Assembly: GCF_905163445.1 (NCBI RefSeq)
Contig: NC_053194.1
Span: 12,194,921-12,258,920 of the forward strand
Direction of reading: 5' to 3'
DNA length: 64,000 nt
Source: Pararge aegeria
Taxonomy: Eukaryota; Arthropoda; Insecta; Lepidoptera; Nymphalidae
How positions within the stretch are numbered: the first letter of the stretch is position 1; every line of letters starts with the position of its first letter. The notes under the pieces are model-generated. The model was not told the origin of the DNA. It was given only the letters and a program-made list of their open reading frames with translations, and did no database searches. A program made the translations under genes and the position numbers. This document shows, piece after piece, positions 11,798 to 23,322 of this stretch.

Positions 11798-12451
11798 TAG
11801 TTAGTAAGGATTACTTCTTTTGGGTTTTCTTTTGTATATTTTTACGCAATAAAAAAACTTTATCTTTCTATTTGAAGGATATTTTATTTTAAGGATAGGA
11901 ACCTACTCTTGGAAACTTAGGGCCTTATAATAGCATCAAGCGAAACAATATACTATTCAAAGCTATAGAAATAAGAGTGCTTATATAGAGTATAATCTCA
12001 AATAATAAATATCTGTTGCGAATAAAGCACGCATACAGCGGCGTTAAGCCGACCACCATGGTGGTCCGACTCCGAGGCACGTTTATAGTATTTCACGAAG
12101 TTAATTTTAAAATTAGCATCAGCCAACGAATTGCCGTAAATCTCGTGCCGCTGAAACAAAAGATGTGCTAATAACAAAACAAATTGTTCAGTAATGAGCC
12201 GTTATAGGTATTATAAAGTCTATGAAAAGAGACTTTTATGTACCAAAGTATAAGAAATAGCTTGTCAGAGAATCACTGCGGTCCACTCTCGTGTCTAGAA
12301 GATCGACCTCCCTTGCTTAGAAAGGAGTGCTGTGTTACATATAAGTGGCAAATCCGGGGTTTTAATTGGAAATTTATAATTTATGATTTTTCCCTGACCT
12401 TGCCGATAAGTAAAATGCCGCGTAGAAACTAGTTATTGGTCTTATATAACT
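11798..12451. other. Nothing recognised
   Basis: Unassigned sequence. It contains a 16-bp palindrome 'gaccaccatggtggtc' at 12051-12066 in a locally GC-richer patch. The 64-codon frame at 12238-12432 has no recognisable domain. Confidence 0.35.
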
Positions 12452-12519
12452 GCGATACAGGTTATCTTGCATCAAGTGGTATTGCCGCTGTAAGGGCTGA
12501 TTTGTAGTGGTTTAAAAAA
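12452..12519 (+). mobile_element. SINE-C tail
   Basis: 'gcgatacaggttatcttgca' followed by 'taagggctgatttgtagtgg' and an A-run matches the SINE-C 3' tail ('aagggctaacttgtagtgg', then the A-run) at 41.2 kb. Only the terminal ~70 bases are present. A 10-bp-arm hairpin ('agatcacatt' at 12520-12529 with its complement at 12553-12562) follows immediately. Confidence 0.5.
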
Positions 12520-12719
12520 AGATCACATTAGATTTTGGCTGTGTTTCCCTAAAATGTGATCTGATAGTCGTTAAAGCGTCTACCCGCATTATCCGTTGTA
12601 GATGATAATAAGCCAGTGTCCACCTGAAGAACAATCACTTCATTATGATGATGACGATCAATAAAATAAATGTATTTAACGCTTTAGCAGAAATTTAAAT
12701 AAAGCCACACAGATAACAC

Positions 12720-12812
12720 ATACCTGTTACTTACACACTGGCACTACTTCTCTGTTTTAAATTATCGACTAGTGAAGTAAATTTTGTTGCACACCATACA
12801 GTTATTGATATT
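12720..12812 (+). repeat. Diverged outlier of the 185-bp repeat
   Basis: 'ctctgttttaaattatcgac' followed by 'gtgaagtaaattttgttgca' aligns with the last unit of the tandem array at 13.4 kb ('ctctgttttacattttcgac', 'aaagtaaatttcgttgta'). It suggests the array once extended further left or that the unit exists as a dispersed repeat. Confidence 0.45.
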
Positions 12813-13025
12813 GGTAGATTTATCACTATCACTGAATGATCGTAGCCTAAGAACCTGCGATCATTACCTAAATCCGCCAATTCACACAGCACAGCATTGC
12901 TCTATACCCAGTCTACTGCTGTCAGTGGAGACCTGTGCCTGTTAGAACATGAAGTTTAAGTTAATGATGAAGTCCCGATAAAAGGCGACACTCGCTCTAG
13001 TAAAACATTATCTAGACATCTGTGT

Positions 13026-13485
13026 ATCATCTCCTACTTACTGGAACTCTGCTTTATATTTTCGACGTTTAAACTAAATTTTGAATTTAGTGATACATCT
13101 TTATGAGGATGATTATGAACTCCTGGTACAAACCAGCGCCGTAAATACTAGCCCACTGGTATAAAGGCCAATAAAAACGTTAATCAGGCTTATATATAAC
13201 TTACCTTCTCCTACCTACTTACTGGGAACCCTCTCTGTTTTATATTTTCGACTTTTAAACTAAATTTGAATGTAGTGATAAATCTTTATAAGGATGAAGA
13301 TGAACTCCTGGTACAAACCAGCGCTGTAAATACTGGCTTACTGGTATACAGGCCAATAAAAACGTGAATCAGGCATAAATATAACTTACCTTCTCCTACC
13401 TACTTACTGGGAACTCTCTCTGTTTTACATTTTCGACGTTTAAAGTAAATTTCGTTGTAGACCACACAAAGATTGAATTGGTAGC
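13026..13485 (+). repeat. 185-bp tandem repeat, about 2.5 copies
   Basis: A unit containing 'ctacttactgg', 'tatattttcgac', 'gaactcctggtacaaaccag' and 'ggccaataaaaacgt' recurs with its TTCGAC marker at 13061, 13247 and 13432, so the spacing is 186 and 185 bp. Units 1 and 2 are alike with several substitutions; unit 3 is partial and runs into 'ttcgttgtagaccacac'. No open frame spans it. It may be a small satellite or a decayed element with internal repeats. Confidence 0.75.
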
Positions 13486-13737
13486 CGGTTCACGGATGCA
13501 TCTTATTTTGCATATTTTCTGCATTACCGGACGAGTCTTTTGTCAATATTGGGCCTCCGCTCATTCGGTAAATGACATAAAATGTAAAATGCAAATTAGT
13601 GTGATGGGAGCGGTGTGTTTGTGCTTTCTTTAAGTATTTACCTTTCTTTAAGTAGCGAGAAACGTTAGTCTTTAAGTGTCCCATAAAATATACAGTCTAT
13701 GTTAAATTGAGTAAAACATAGTAACATTACTACTACT

Positions 13738-13830
13738 AGGAATGGCGTATACGTTGTTTTGTTATACTTTTCTTTTTTCTATGTACTTTTTGTGGTGTGC
13801 AATAAAAGTATATTCATTAATTCATTCATA
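13738..13830 (+). mobile_element. LINE-K subfamily 3' end
   Basis: 'gtatacgttgttttgttata' and 'actttttgtggtgtgcaata' with AATAAA and an ATTC-type tail. A minus-oriented copy of the same end lies at 42034-42128. Only the 3' tip is present. Confidence 0.55.
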
Positions 13831-14689
13831 AATCTCTTTTTTTTCTATTGACAGTTAATATATTATTTTGTTATATTATTCAAGCATATGATGGATAAAA
13901 TCACTATCAACATCATCATCCTTAATCTAAATTGATTCCCACTGCTGCCTTGGGCACAAGTCTCTAATCTCATAGGTTTTATATCAACGCTGCTTTAAAG
14001 AATATAATGAGATACATTTAGTGATTATAACCGGGACCGATGTACTATTCATATGAGGCACAGAGGTGGAAAACCCCAATACTCGAAACTGTTATGGGTG
14101 TGGCAGTTAAACTAAACCCTAATCGGCTTATAAGCGGCATCGTAAGGGAACGCTATATCGCTTGCCCGTACGTTCTTCTGAAGGTGATACTGGTGACCAC
14201 CCAGCCGAAGCGTCGAATCTAATCAGTCTTGAGAAAATTCTTAAATTAGGTATATATTTCCCATGCATGACATCCAGCTTATATAAATACTACCAATGCC
14301 TACCACAGAACCAGGGAGTATGACAATCACATTCATAAATTAGGTTTGTACCTCGAAGAAGTCGGTAAGTCGCATCTGAACATAAAACTATTTTACTTCT
14401 ATTTTTTACGTTTAATTTTTCCCCGACATTGTGTGGCCATGTTGTGGCGCAAGAGATGTGCAGCTTGACAAAAGCGCGACAAGATTGTCCGCCGCTCAGC
14501 CAACAAAGGTTTTTAATATCAGTACACAGCCCGCGGCTGGGAAGGGCTATTTACATGAATGCTGCTTGTTTAAACACCGCGTATAGTATAGCCAATGACG
14601 GAATGTTTCCGAATTGAAATAATACTCTCCAAAATTATTTTTTCGCCTGAATGAAATATTATTTAGTAATCTTTATAGCGAATACAGAG
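13831..14689. other. Unassigned, partly GC-richer
   Basis: No gene recognised. Bases 14430-14600 are GC-richer and hold a 63-codon frame (14429-14617) without recognised motifs; this could be an unplaced repeat or an old exon, but there is no positive evidence for either. Confidence 0.3.
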
Positions 14690-14907
14690 TAGCGGTGATA
14701 GCTCAGTGAGTAGGACTTCAAACTCACCCAAAACGCACCTATCTTTAATAAGTTGTGTGCGTTTTAAGCAATAAAAATATCACTTGCTTCAATCGTGAAG
14801 GAAAACGTCGTGAGGAAACCTGTGGACTACGGCCTTAAACTCTTCTCATTGTGGGGGGAGACCCGTGCCCTGTAGTGGGCCGGTAATGGGTTAATATGAT
14901 GATGATA
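14690..14907 (+). mobile_element. SINE-A, internally deleted
   Basis: The tRNA-like head 'agcggtgatagctcagtgag' (box A like) is followed by 'aaaatatcacttgcttcaat', 'aaaacgtcgtgaggaaacct', a jump over the middle section, then 'gtgccctgtagtgggccggt', 'aatgggttaatatgatgatg'. The 3' end is the ATG/GAT-rich tail. SINE-C starts directly at its end. Confidence 0.75.
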
Positions 14908-15102
14908 TCCCTGGTGCAACGGTGAGAGGCTTTGGCCGTGGCTAGTTACCACCCTACCGACAAAGACGTGCCGCTAAGCGATTTAGTGTTCCGGTTTGAT
15001 GTCGCGTAGAAACCAATTAGAGGTCTGACTATCACACTACATTATCACTTACCACCAGGTGTGAATGCAGTCAAGGGTTAACTAGTACTGGAATTTAAAA
15101 AA
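14908..15102 (+). mobile_element. SINE-C, head internally deleted
   Basis: Starts 'tccctggtgcaacggtgag', skips most of the tRNA-like part, and continues 'aggctttggccgtggctagt', 'ccgctaagcgatttagtgtt', 'gtgaatgcagtcaagggtta', ending in an A-run. Head-to-tail with the preceding SINE-A, with no spacer visible. Confidence 0.75.
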
Positions 15103-15594
15103 TGAACCTTTTTTAGCGATTATAATAAGTGAGAATCAAAAAATTACTAACTTGATATAACTTCACAGGTTTTAGGGGCCTTAAATGTTCATACTTAATA
15201 CGGATTAGTAGTAGTAGAAGCAAATTTGGCTCTTAATTCCTACGCGTTAAGTATTTATTTCAAGAAATTCTTAAACCATGTCGACGTCAGATTTATTTTG
15301 TTCTCGTATCTAACTCTCGAAGTTAATAAATAATCAATCTAATCCAAAATTTTTCGATGGCTGATTCAATTTGGTAGTGCTACCCTTATCGTCAGGGTAG
15401 AGTAGGAAAAGGACAGCACTATTCAATTCAATCTGTCATCTTAGATTAGATTGTTTCTTAATTTTGGGCATCGGACATAACATTTGACTAAAATTGGTCC
15501 TTGTTGTTATCATAATAAATTGACAATAATACTTAAAGCCCGTTAATCTGGATTTTGGGCATCCTGGATGATCAAAATAACATGAGCTCAATCA

Positions 15595-15800
15595 CCATCA
15601 TCGTCAGTATCAAACCATGACCAGGGCACCAGAATTAGATGTTTAAGCCATAATGTAACACGCTACTCTTCCCGCGGGTGTCGTATGAGACGACTAGGAG
15701 AACGGGGTCCTCCGTGCTACAGCTACCATCAACTGCGATCACCAACCTGCATTCGTCCACCAAAGGTGGATCAGTACCTATGAGCTCCTTAAGTGGCAGT
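15595..15800. repeat. Probable TE remnant, class unknown
   Basis: The GC-richer block 'cccgcgggtgtcgtatgaga' followed by 'cgactaggagaacggggtcc' resembles, from memory, a sequence common in lepidopteran retroelement ends (a 'gtcgt...gaggcgactaa' motif). No second copy is present in this window, so family and strand remain open. Confidence 0.3.
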
Positions 15801-16369
15801 TATCTCAAAATAACAGAAACTTCAATTTTATTTATTTGTATTATATAAATTGTACTCACTGTTGTTGAAGAACAATCCCGCGTACATATTCGTGTGGCAA
15901 CAACACGACCGAGACAGAATATTGTTATGCTAACTGGCTTCGTTAGTTTGTTCCCGGGAATTGTTTCGCTTTGTTAAAAGTACGTGCGCTCAGATTTTAG
16001 TTTGTGATCTTTTGGAATAATTTGTTTAATTTGATAAATGTACACGCTTTTGTCCTTCAAAATATGTTTGCAATTGGATATAAACTGTTGTCACTTTGCG
16101 GATACCATTTTGTGATTTTTGACTGACTGACGGATATCGCAATCGTGTGATTTTAATTTGAAATTCATTTCCTATAGGCCTAGATATGAAGGTAACAATT
16201 CATTTTCGTTTTTTTGCTTTTTTGGATGGATAGTATAATATTGTATTTCGCATATGATAATTTCGTCTGTTTTTTCATAGACTTTAATAAATTACTGTTC
16301 TTTCGCATTGATATTCTTCTAATTATAGGTTATTAAATAAGGCATTATCTCATTAAACTTAACAAAGAT

Positions 16370-16562
16370 TTTTTTTTAAATTGCGTTTTATTGAACTCTT
16401 AGCTGGCCCTTGGTAAGTTACGATGCAACCTAAGATGATATCGGTCTAACCTGTAAGGATTATGGCAGATATCTCTAATCCACGCAGCATCGTACTGGAA
16501 CGCTAAATCGTTCAACGGCATGTTTTTTCGGTAGGAGATAACAAGCCACGGCTGAAGCAGAC
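16370..16562 (-). mobile_element. SINE-C, 5'-truncated
   Basis: Reverse-oriented. The T-run at the left is the tail, followed by 'gatgcaacctaagatgatat', 'ggtctaacctgtaagg', 'atcgtactggaacgctaaat' and 'caagccacggctg', all matching SINE-C in reverse order. The tRNA-like head is absent. It sits about 30 bp before a SINE-A. Confidence 0.7.
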
Positions 16563-16589
16563 AAAACTCATGATAACCTAATAACTATG

Positions 16590-16852
16590 ACGTCAATTAA
16601 GGCGTGAGTTCGAATCCAAGCACGCACCTCTAACTTTTTTCAAGTGTGTTTAAAGCAATTCAAATATCACTTTCTTCAATGGTAAAGGAAAACATCGTGA
16701 GGAAACTTGCATTTCTGAGAGTTTTTCATCATGTTCTCAAATGTGTATGAAGTCCACCGATCTGCACTGGGCCAGCGAGGTGTACTGTGGCCTTAGCCCC
16801 TTCTCATTGTGGGAGGAGACCTGTGTCCTGGATTGGGCCGGTAATGGGTGGA
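16590..16852 (+). mobile_element. SINE-A, nearly full length
   Basis: The box-B-like 'gtgagttcgaatccaagcac' is preserved, followed by 'aatatcactttcttcaatgg', 'aaaacatcgtgaggaaactt', 'atctgcactgggccagcgag', 'tctcattgtgggaggagacc' and 'gggccggtaatgggtggatg'. The very 5' tRNA part is degraded. It overlaps no coding sequence. Confidence 0.75.
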
Positions 16853-19379
16853 TGATGACCATTTATTTAATTTGCGTTCGTTATAACGACACACCTTAAT
16901 GTGACACTAGTAACGAAGAAGCAAAACCAGTAAAAACTGTGGGATTATTTAACTCTCAAGGCCTACCACCTGCTGATTTCTGATACTAATTCGGTGAGCA
17001 TAATCATTAACTTGATTGGTAGTTTCCCCAAGGAGATACACCAGAATGTTAGAGTAGCTATTAGCAGATTTTAATACTAATGCTTCGAAGTAACACTGAT
17101 GCTTTTACTAAAACTTTTATTTTCCTCAAAACTACTACTTAGAGTGACTAAACTATTACATGGATTATATTTAGGATACTAATCAAATACTTTGAATGGT
17201 TAACACCACCGGAGAGCTGTAATAGCTTTATTAATAACTATTTCTATTTTGTTTGTTGTTGTTTTTCATTATATTGTATAAATATCTAGCGTATTTTATT
17301 TCTTAATTGTGTGTAATAAAGAATTGATCCAGGTGTTTCGGACAAGCAGCAGAATATTTTAAAACTTATTTGTGTTATGTGTATGTTATCATTAAATAAT
17401 CATAATAATTATTAGCTTAATTAGAGGCAGCAATATCGAAATACGGAACTCCAATTTTTTATTTGTGTTATTAGTCATATTAACGCCACTTTATCGTATC
17501 TGTTGCTTTAAAAAGTGTTTATATCATTGATTGAAATTAATGCGGATTTTATTAAGATTCGTATTATTATATAGCAATCTGTTTTTTTTTAATCTTAATA
17601 GAGTACGCCCGCTGGTAAATGATTGCTATAAAGCTACTGGTAGTTTCAAATTGAATTTTCTTTTTGTACTAACTTCCAAAAAAGGCGGAACACAACCACT
17701 AACTAAAACGACTAGTTCTCCGCTGTTTTTTTGTGCAATTTGCGTTAATTTTTTAAATATGCAAATGCTATTATACATTTCTTCCAATAAAAGTCCTTAT
17801 TCAAACTGGGCCCTCAAGTTTAGTCAACGTTGACATGAAATGCAAACAAATAACGACCTCCCTGGTGCAGAAAGGGTTCAAATTCAAATTCAAATCATAA
17901 ATTGTAGTCAGTATATTTGCCTCCATTATGGCTGAACCTATTTTGACGGTACATTCTTTAGTTTGAACACTATACTCAGAAGAATCTAGGCCAGTTTTGA
18001 ATACAGTAAATACTAAATCAATTTCGATGGAACATTTTTAGTTAGTTAATAAGACCTTTTCCTACCTAACTAATAAAGTTACATTTAGTTAATCTGGAAT
18101 CATAGAATACGCCTGGAATATATCTTGGTGACACTGATGTGTACACTAACTGCTAGTTCTATAAATCGTATACAGTCACGGCCGTAGTTAGTAAAATCTA
18201 CTACACCTCACTTTCTATAGATAACAAAAACATTTCTTAACTCCACTTTATTCACGAAAATGTTACATTTCAAATCTTCGCAATTAAGTACCCCAACTTT
18301 AATTATAGTATTAGTTAATTAGGTATAATCTGTGCGTTATCACACCGACTGTCGTCAGAGGTGCCCGTAATTCTGTATTTGGTAAATATTTTCTTTGATG
18401 AGTGACTCTACTCTGAGATAAGAACTCATTTACATTATAAGCGTGTGACTTAAGTGGAATCTTACGGGCCCTTCACACGTTCAAATCTACCTTCCAATTT
18501 GCTTTATGTTAGTAAATTGGACCATCGCATTTAAAATAAACTATTTTTATTTGCATGCATTAGTATTCATGCATTTTTCATCTCAAAAATTTATTGTAGT
18601 CTCTTGTTATTGTTTCCAATGTGTATTTTACGAATTTTGTGGAAGTGGTTTTTACTGAACGCATGTAAAGAGTCATATAATAATACCTAATAATAAATTA
18701 ATTTAATCCATAATGATGAAGTAATTTTTCACCAAAAACCTATTTGAGTAACCCTTTAAAATATACATACGGTTAAAAATGTAATATTCTGCGTTGTATC
18801 TTTCAATTATAGGTGGTAGGTATATGATAATAGATTTAATTTTACTTACAAAATCTATAAAAAAATGCAATCACTACACCCTTCAACAGACAAATATAGT
18901 TAATTAATGTGTACTTAATTTATTGCCAATGTTAGGTAAATATACAATTTAAGGTATAATAGTTGGAATTATAGTTATTATGTCAATTCAAGTATTATAC
19001 AGTTGAGACTTATTACAGTTTGGCTTGCACACGGTTTAATGGTAGATTGGAGCGTGTGTAGAACCTGATAGTTGATATTTTTAAACACATAAAAAACAGA
19101 AATATCTTACTACAATACAGTTTAACCCTGGTAGGGTTTATTTGGGTATTTGGATGAAGATAAGAAGTAAGTCGCATTATAAGCTTGTTTAATCAGTGGA
19201 TTTGTTGAGGTGCTGAGGTTAGTAGTGGGTGACAAGTGAGACTTGACTCTTACGACAATATGCCACTGGCTTTGTTTGTCTATTTAAGGTACTTTAAATA
19301 TTATTTGCATTTTGCTACGTTTTAATTTCTTAGTATATATTAATTATTTATAAGTACCAAAATTAAGCTTTGTATTATG
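16853..19379. other. Mostly unassigned; SINE-C head scrap
   Basis: AT-rich 2.5 kb. At 17853-17871 'acgacctccctggtgcaga' is a scrap of the SINE-C head, followed by a TTCAAA-type simple repeat (17876-17899). The 100-codon ATG frame at 17531-17833 is hydrophobic at its start but shows no recognisable domain, and its flanks give no splice or promoter support. Confidence 0.35.
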
Positions 19380-19495
19380 TATAAATAATAATGTATTTAT
19401 CGCCATCAGTAAACCATCAAAAGTGCTATTTAATGTTTAGTGCCTATTTGAATAAAGAAAAATTTGACTTTGAGTTTGACTTTGAATATTATATC
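19380..19495 (+). mobile_element. LINE-J 3' end
   Basis: 'catcaaaagtgctatttaat', then 'gtgcctatttgaataaagaa' and a TTTGACTTTGAG-type tail. This is the 3' terminal sequence shared with the elements at 50.5 and 54.8-55.3 kb. Only the tip is present. Confidence 0.6.
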
Positions 19496-19812
19496 ACCGA
19501 ACTGCAAGAATGAATAAAGCATTTACTGATAAAAATGCGTTATTTATTCGAACTGTTTGTTTTAGATTAAAAAATGATCTAGAAATATTGGTATGGGATA
19601 TATGGTATTTAGGTTTAGGTTTAAAGCCATTTATTCTTATAAAAAGACCTAAGTCACTTGCATCGTAAACTTGATTTTCTACAATAAATTAATACACTTC
19701 GCCATTAGACTAAACTAAATTCAATTTTACTATTCAATGTATTCGTCTTTAAATTTATTGGTGTTACCTAATATATAAGAAGCTTATTTAGTTTTGAATA
19801 CATTGAATGAGT

Positions 19813-20050
19813 TTACATTTTTATAGGTATTCTATTATAAAATTTGGCGCCTTCAAAGGTAAGGGATTTTTTACCATAATTTGTTCTAGTTCTAGGTAAG
19901 GTAAGGAAACTACGAGTAGCTCGAAGAGTTTTATTTTTGTTTTTTGTGATAGTAATATTAATGTGGATTGTTTTGTTTATTGATTTTCTAATAAAGATGC
20001 ACGTGCTATATATATAAAATTGATGAATGTTCATTATTTTAGTATCACTT
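19813..20050 (-). pseudogene. LINE ORF2 C-terminal remnant
   Basis: The minus frame (73 codons from 20034) contains 'YIYSTCIFIRKSIN' and later 'LPRTRTNYGKKSL' and 'GAKFYNRIP'. This order (an 'F-I-Y-K-S/T-I-N' stretch, then 'R-T-x-Y-G-x-x-S', then 'G-x-K-x-Y-N-x-I/L-P') is that of the C-terminal end of ORF2 in lepidopteran Jockey/CR1-like LINEs, past the reverse transcriptase. The catalytic part is missing and the frame stops early, so it is dead. Family assignment is from motif memory, not a search. Confidence 0.55.
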
Positions 20051-22202
20051 TAGATTTTTTTGGTGGAAGTTTGAAAAGGATATTTAAAAGTTATTAATAT
20101 TGCATTTACTTTAACTGTGGACTGAAAAAATAGGACTTTAAAATGACAATTTATTTGACAGATGTGTGCGTCCATCAAATAATTGTTGAAACTCTAAAAC
20201 AACATGTCAGCAATATGGCAGTAAGCAGGTCCGTTCAAATTTCAAATATTGCGTATCTTAAGTGTAAATTAAAGATCCAACGAATTCGTTAATTGTAATA
20301 ACAAAAAATATTTTGATAGTGTTTAACTAAGAAACGTGATTTTACGATCTTATAATAATATCCATTTTTACAATTAAACTTCAGGTGCTATGTACTATTA
20401 GTATAATATATAAAGTATGTATTTACAGAAAGAACACAGACAATGCACATTGTAAATTAATATATTCCTTCATAACGAAGATGGTCTATGCTAATGATTG
20501 CTTACATATAATAATTACTAAGAAGCGTAGCTAATTTTAGATTTCATTGTTTAAAGTTTAACTAATCTTAAAATAGGCAACCACTTTAGGGAGCATATTA
20601 TTAAAAGCTTAAAACATCAGATTAAGACAGAGCGGCTGTCATCCATTAGATTATTCAAACATTTCAACGCTTTTTAAAATAATCTTCATGCGAATGATTT
20701 CAGAGATATAGTTTTATACCATGAAACAAAAGTAATTTTTATTTAGTTAGATGTGAAAAGTGGAACATGAGTAGTTTCGAGTTAATCCGACGTTTAAAGA
20801 CATAATGACTTAAATTCCTTTCTATGAGATAAATGCCGTTATATATTAAACAAAGTTGACGGCCAAGGGCGGGTCGTGTTCCTTTCAGTGAAGGATTTTA
20901 GTTTTATTTTTGTAGGAGAGCGAGTGGGAAGAAAGATGATATTTTGAATTGTTTAGAGATATTTTATTTAGATAGTTTAAAATTAGTCGAATTTTCATAA
21001 CTATTTTTTTCGGTATTGGTAGACAGTGTTCTGTTTTTAAATCTACTATTTTTATCACATCGTAGCACACCTAAAAATGAACCATATGATTGATTTAACT
21101 CATGCTCAGAGAAATACTTAATTAGAACTTTATTCCCCCTTACCCTTCGTATAAACCTTCTCAGACTTTTAGTTGACTTAGTAACAGCCAATTTTTTTAG
21201 TAGTACATAGTAGCGTTTTTTCATCTGGCTTATTGAATATATTATTTTAGTATGTGTCCAAATTTATATATTGCACAGTAATCCCTTACTACCTTTAATT
21301 ACTTTCCCCTATACTTTTCTGGAAGAGATTGCTTTTGCAATAAGACTATGCATACCACTATTTCTTAAAATTTATTGAGATATTGTTTCTATCTATCTAT
21401 CTATTTTTAAAATAATGGGTTTATTATCTACTAAATATTTCGCTTTCCTTAGGTGAAAGAGTTACAAAAATCGGTATATCATGTACAAATAACTCAATAC
21501 ACAAAATTAAATATTTTCACTTTCAAATATTAGTATGGATTCTTTCTGCTGTCAACTTTGATATTTCACATAAGCTGGGAATCCCGTTACGGACGAGCTT
21601 TTTTTAATGCCATTGCTGCCAGTGTTGGTATTGTGATTTTTTGGTACTCACCCTGAGCCATTACTTATCTTTATAAGGGGGACGGTAATCTTCTTATACT
21701 TTAGTAAGAAGTAAATGGCTAGATGTGTATCAGATACACTCCACAACGTAGTCACGTACATTGTACACGTGAAGCCACTTTGCATGTCCCCAAAATTATG
21801 CATCTTTCCGCTTCTCGTATAAAAACCCCACAACCCTTATTCTTAAAGTGCTCTTTATAATGTAATTGTAAGAGATATAATTTATTTTTATTTTATTTAT
21901 TTATTGTAACTACACATGTAAGTTAAACATTTAGCCCACTAACAGCTAAGGTTTTACATTTTTATAATCGTAAAATAGGAAAATATTTGACATGTTTGGG
22001 TGAATATTTGACTTCTAACTATACATATCTGTATCTAGGATACTTTAATAAATCTACCTTGGACTTTCGGTTTCTACTATGTGTACTTTTTACACTAATT
22101 ACCTTTATTGAACATAACATAATAAACTTACCTATTAATAAAAGCACAAACAAGAAATTTTAAAAATCGATGACACTACAAAAACATTATGCAGTACTTT
22201 AA
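20051..22202. other. Unassigned
   Basis: No element recognised. Two overlapping minus frames (20885-21070 and 20964-21224) include an arginine/lysine-rich stretch but no recognisable domain; they could be broken TE coding sequence. A CTAT simple repeat lies near 21392-21405. Confidence 0.35.
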
Positions 22203-22259
22203 GGAAGAAATTAATCAATTTAATAGAAAATGGTACTATTAAATTGATGAATTTCTTCC
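22203..22259. repeat. 24-bp-arm hairpin
   Basis: The left arm 22203-22226 and right arm 22236-22259 are complementary at 23 of 24 positions, with a nine-base loop (aaaatggta). The total length of 57 bases is in the range of a short miRNA precursor or siRNA hairpin, or a foldback MITE. It lies just upstream of a LINE-J 3' fragment. No second copy of the arm is seen in the window. Confidence 0.8.
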
Positions 22260-22334
22260 CAACAAAGGTTCTTGGAAGCCTGCTCCTTCGCTTTCATCTC
22301 TCACAAGATAGAATTATGATCATCAAATTGTAAA

Positions 22335-22460
22335 TACAGCAACTGCTAAGTTTCTTGTTGGGTTCTAATCTCTAGAATCTGCCTTTTAAACTAGTGACAG
22401 ATTGACTACAAACAGACGGCCTTGACGTTTCAAAATTGGTTATATGTCCTAATATCTGGT
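22335..22460 (+). mobile_element. LINE-J variant 3' fragment, diverged
   Basis: 'gctaagtttcttgttgggtt', 'ctagaatctgccttttaaac' and 'cttgacgtttcaaaa' align with the cleaner copy at 25.55-25.71 kb ('ctgagtttcttgccggctc', 'gtagaatctgctttccgaac', 'cttgacgtttcaaaa'). Decayed, 3' tip lost. The 22422-22610 frame is incidental. Confidence 0.55.
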
Positions 22461-23080
22461 GACGAAGGGCTGGCTAATTTACTGTTAATTGGTAGCCAGC
22501 ATGAGGCACCATTCCACTCAGGCATTACTTGCCCAAGAAATAGTTTAGTTATAAGTTATATTGTAACTGTACAAAAGAAAAAAAGGCCTTTAGAAAATAA
22601 ATTAATTTGAAATTACAATTTTGAATGAACAAAATATACTGTTTGCGCTCCATTGCGTTGTTGCGAGGTAAAAAAGATTTAGATACTAACTTACTTAAAC
22701 ACATAACACAAAGGCACTTGGATGCGATGTTGATTGAATAGACGTAGAACGTTAAATGCGGATCGTAGCTATAAAAGCAACATAAACGTGTTTACATACA
22801 TAGCAACATAGGTGTTGCAAGCGATATTGGGTCTGTTATTGGTTCTAGCGAGACGATCACACAGGCCTTAGGAAATCGCCGCTTAATTGGATTATTCCTA
22901 ACGTGCCAGCGTCAAAGATTATGCAATTACCTATAAAGCCACATCTTGCTATGCATACGAAACTTAATTTATACTATAAATATAATTACCTGAGCAGATT
23001 TCATGCGAGCAAGCAGAATTTTGGTGTTCCACATATAAAGTCGCATCGTATTTATTATTTATTTATTTATTTATTTATCG
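22461..23080. other. Unassigned
   Basis: No gene or repeat recognised. The frame at 22903-23178 runs into a SINE-A fragment and a TTTA simple repeat (23049-23078), so it is not a real gene. Confidence 0.35.
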
Positions 23081-23084
23081 TGAC

Positions 23085-23275
23085 GACACCTGCAAGCCTG
23101 AGAGCTCTCCATGATGTTCTCAAGGCATGTCCACCAACCAGGCCAAGCGTGGCCTCTGTGAAACTAAGTAGGTACTGAAAGTATTTCCAACTGATTTTTA
23201 CCGTAGTCCGACCTAAACCCTGTAGTGCCCTGTAGAGGGCCGGTAATGGGTTTATATGGTGATGATGATGAAAGT
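23085..23275 (+). mobile_element. SINE-A 3' half with internal insert
   Basis: 'acctgcaagcctgagagctc', 'tgatgttctcaaggcatgtc' and 'aggccaagcgtgg' are the SINE-A middle. About 45 bases of unrelated sequence follow, then 'agtgccctgtagagggccgg' and 'taatgggtttatatggtgat' with a GAT tail. The insert carries one arm of the 20-bp inverted repeat that reappears at 23303-23322. Confidence 0.65.
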
Positions 23276-23322
23276 CAAACATAAACAAATATACTTGAAA
23301 TGACCTACTTAGTTTCACAGAG
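23154..23322. repeat. Perfect 20-bp inverted repeat around SINE-A tail
   Basis: 23154-23173 reads 'ctctgtgaaactaagtaggt' and 23303-23322 is its exact reverse complement. The 129 bases between include the SINE-A 3' tail. Not part of either neighbouring element consensus as far as I can see. Confidence 0.8.

Noticed and set aside
12051..12066. 16-bp palindrome 'gaccaccatggtggtc' as a regulatory site
   Set aside because: Short, unique, and without supporting context.
17531..17833. 100-codon ATG frame as a host gene
   Set aside because: No domain, no codon signature, AT-rich low-complexity start, and no promoter or splice context.
21751..21772. Imperfect palindrome around 'cacgtacattgtacacgtg'
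   Set aside because: Contains an E-box-like core but is imperfect and isolated; no neighbouring gene to regulate.
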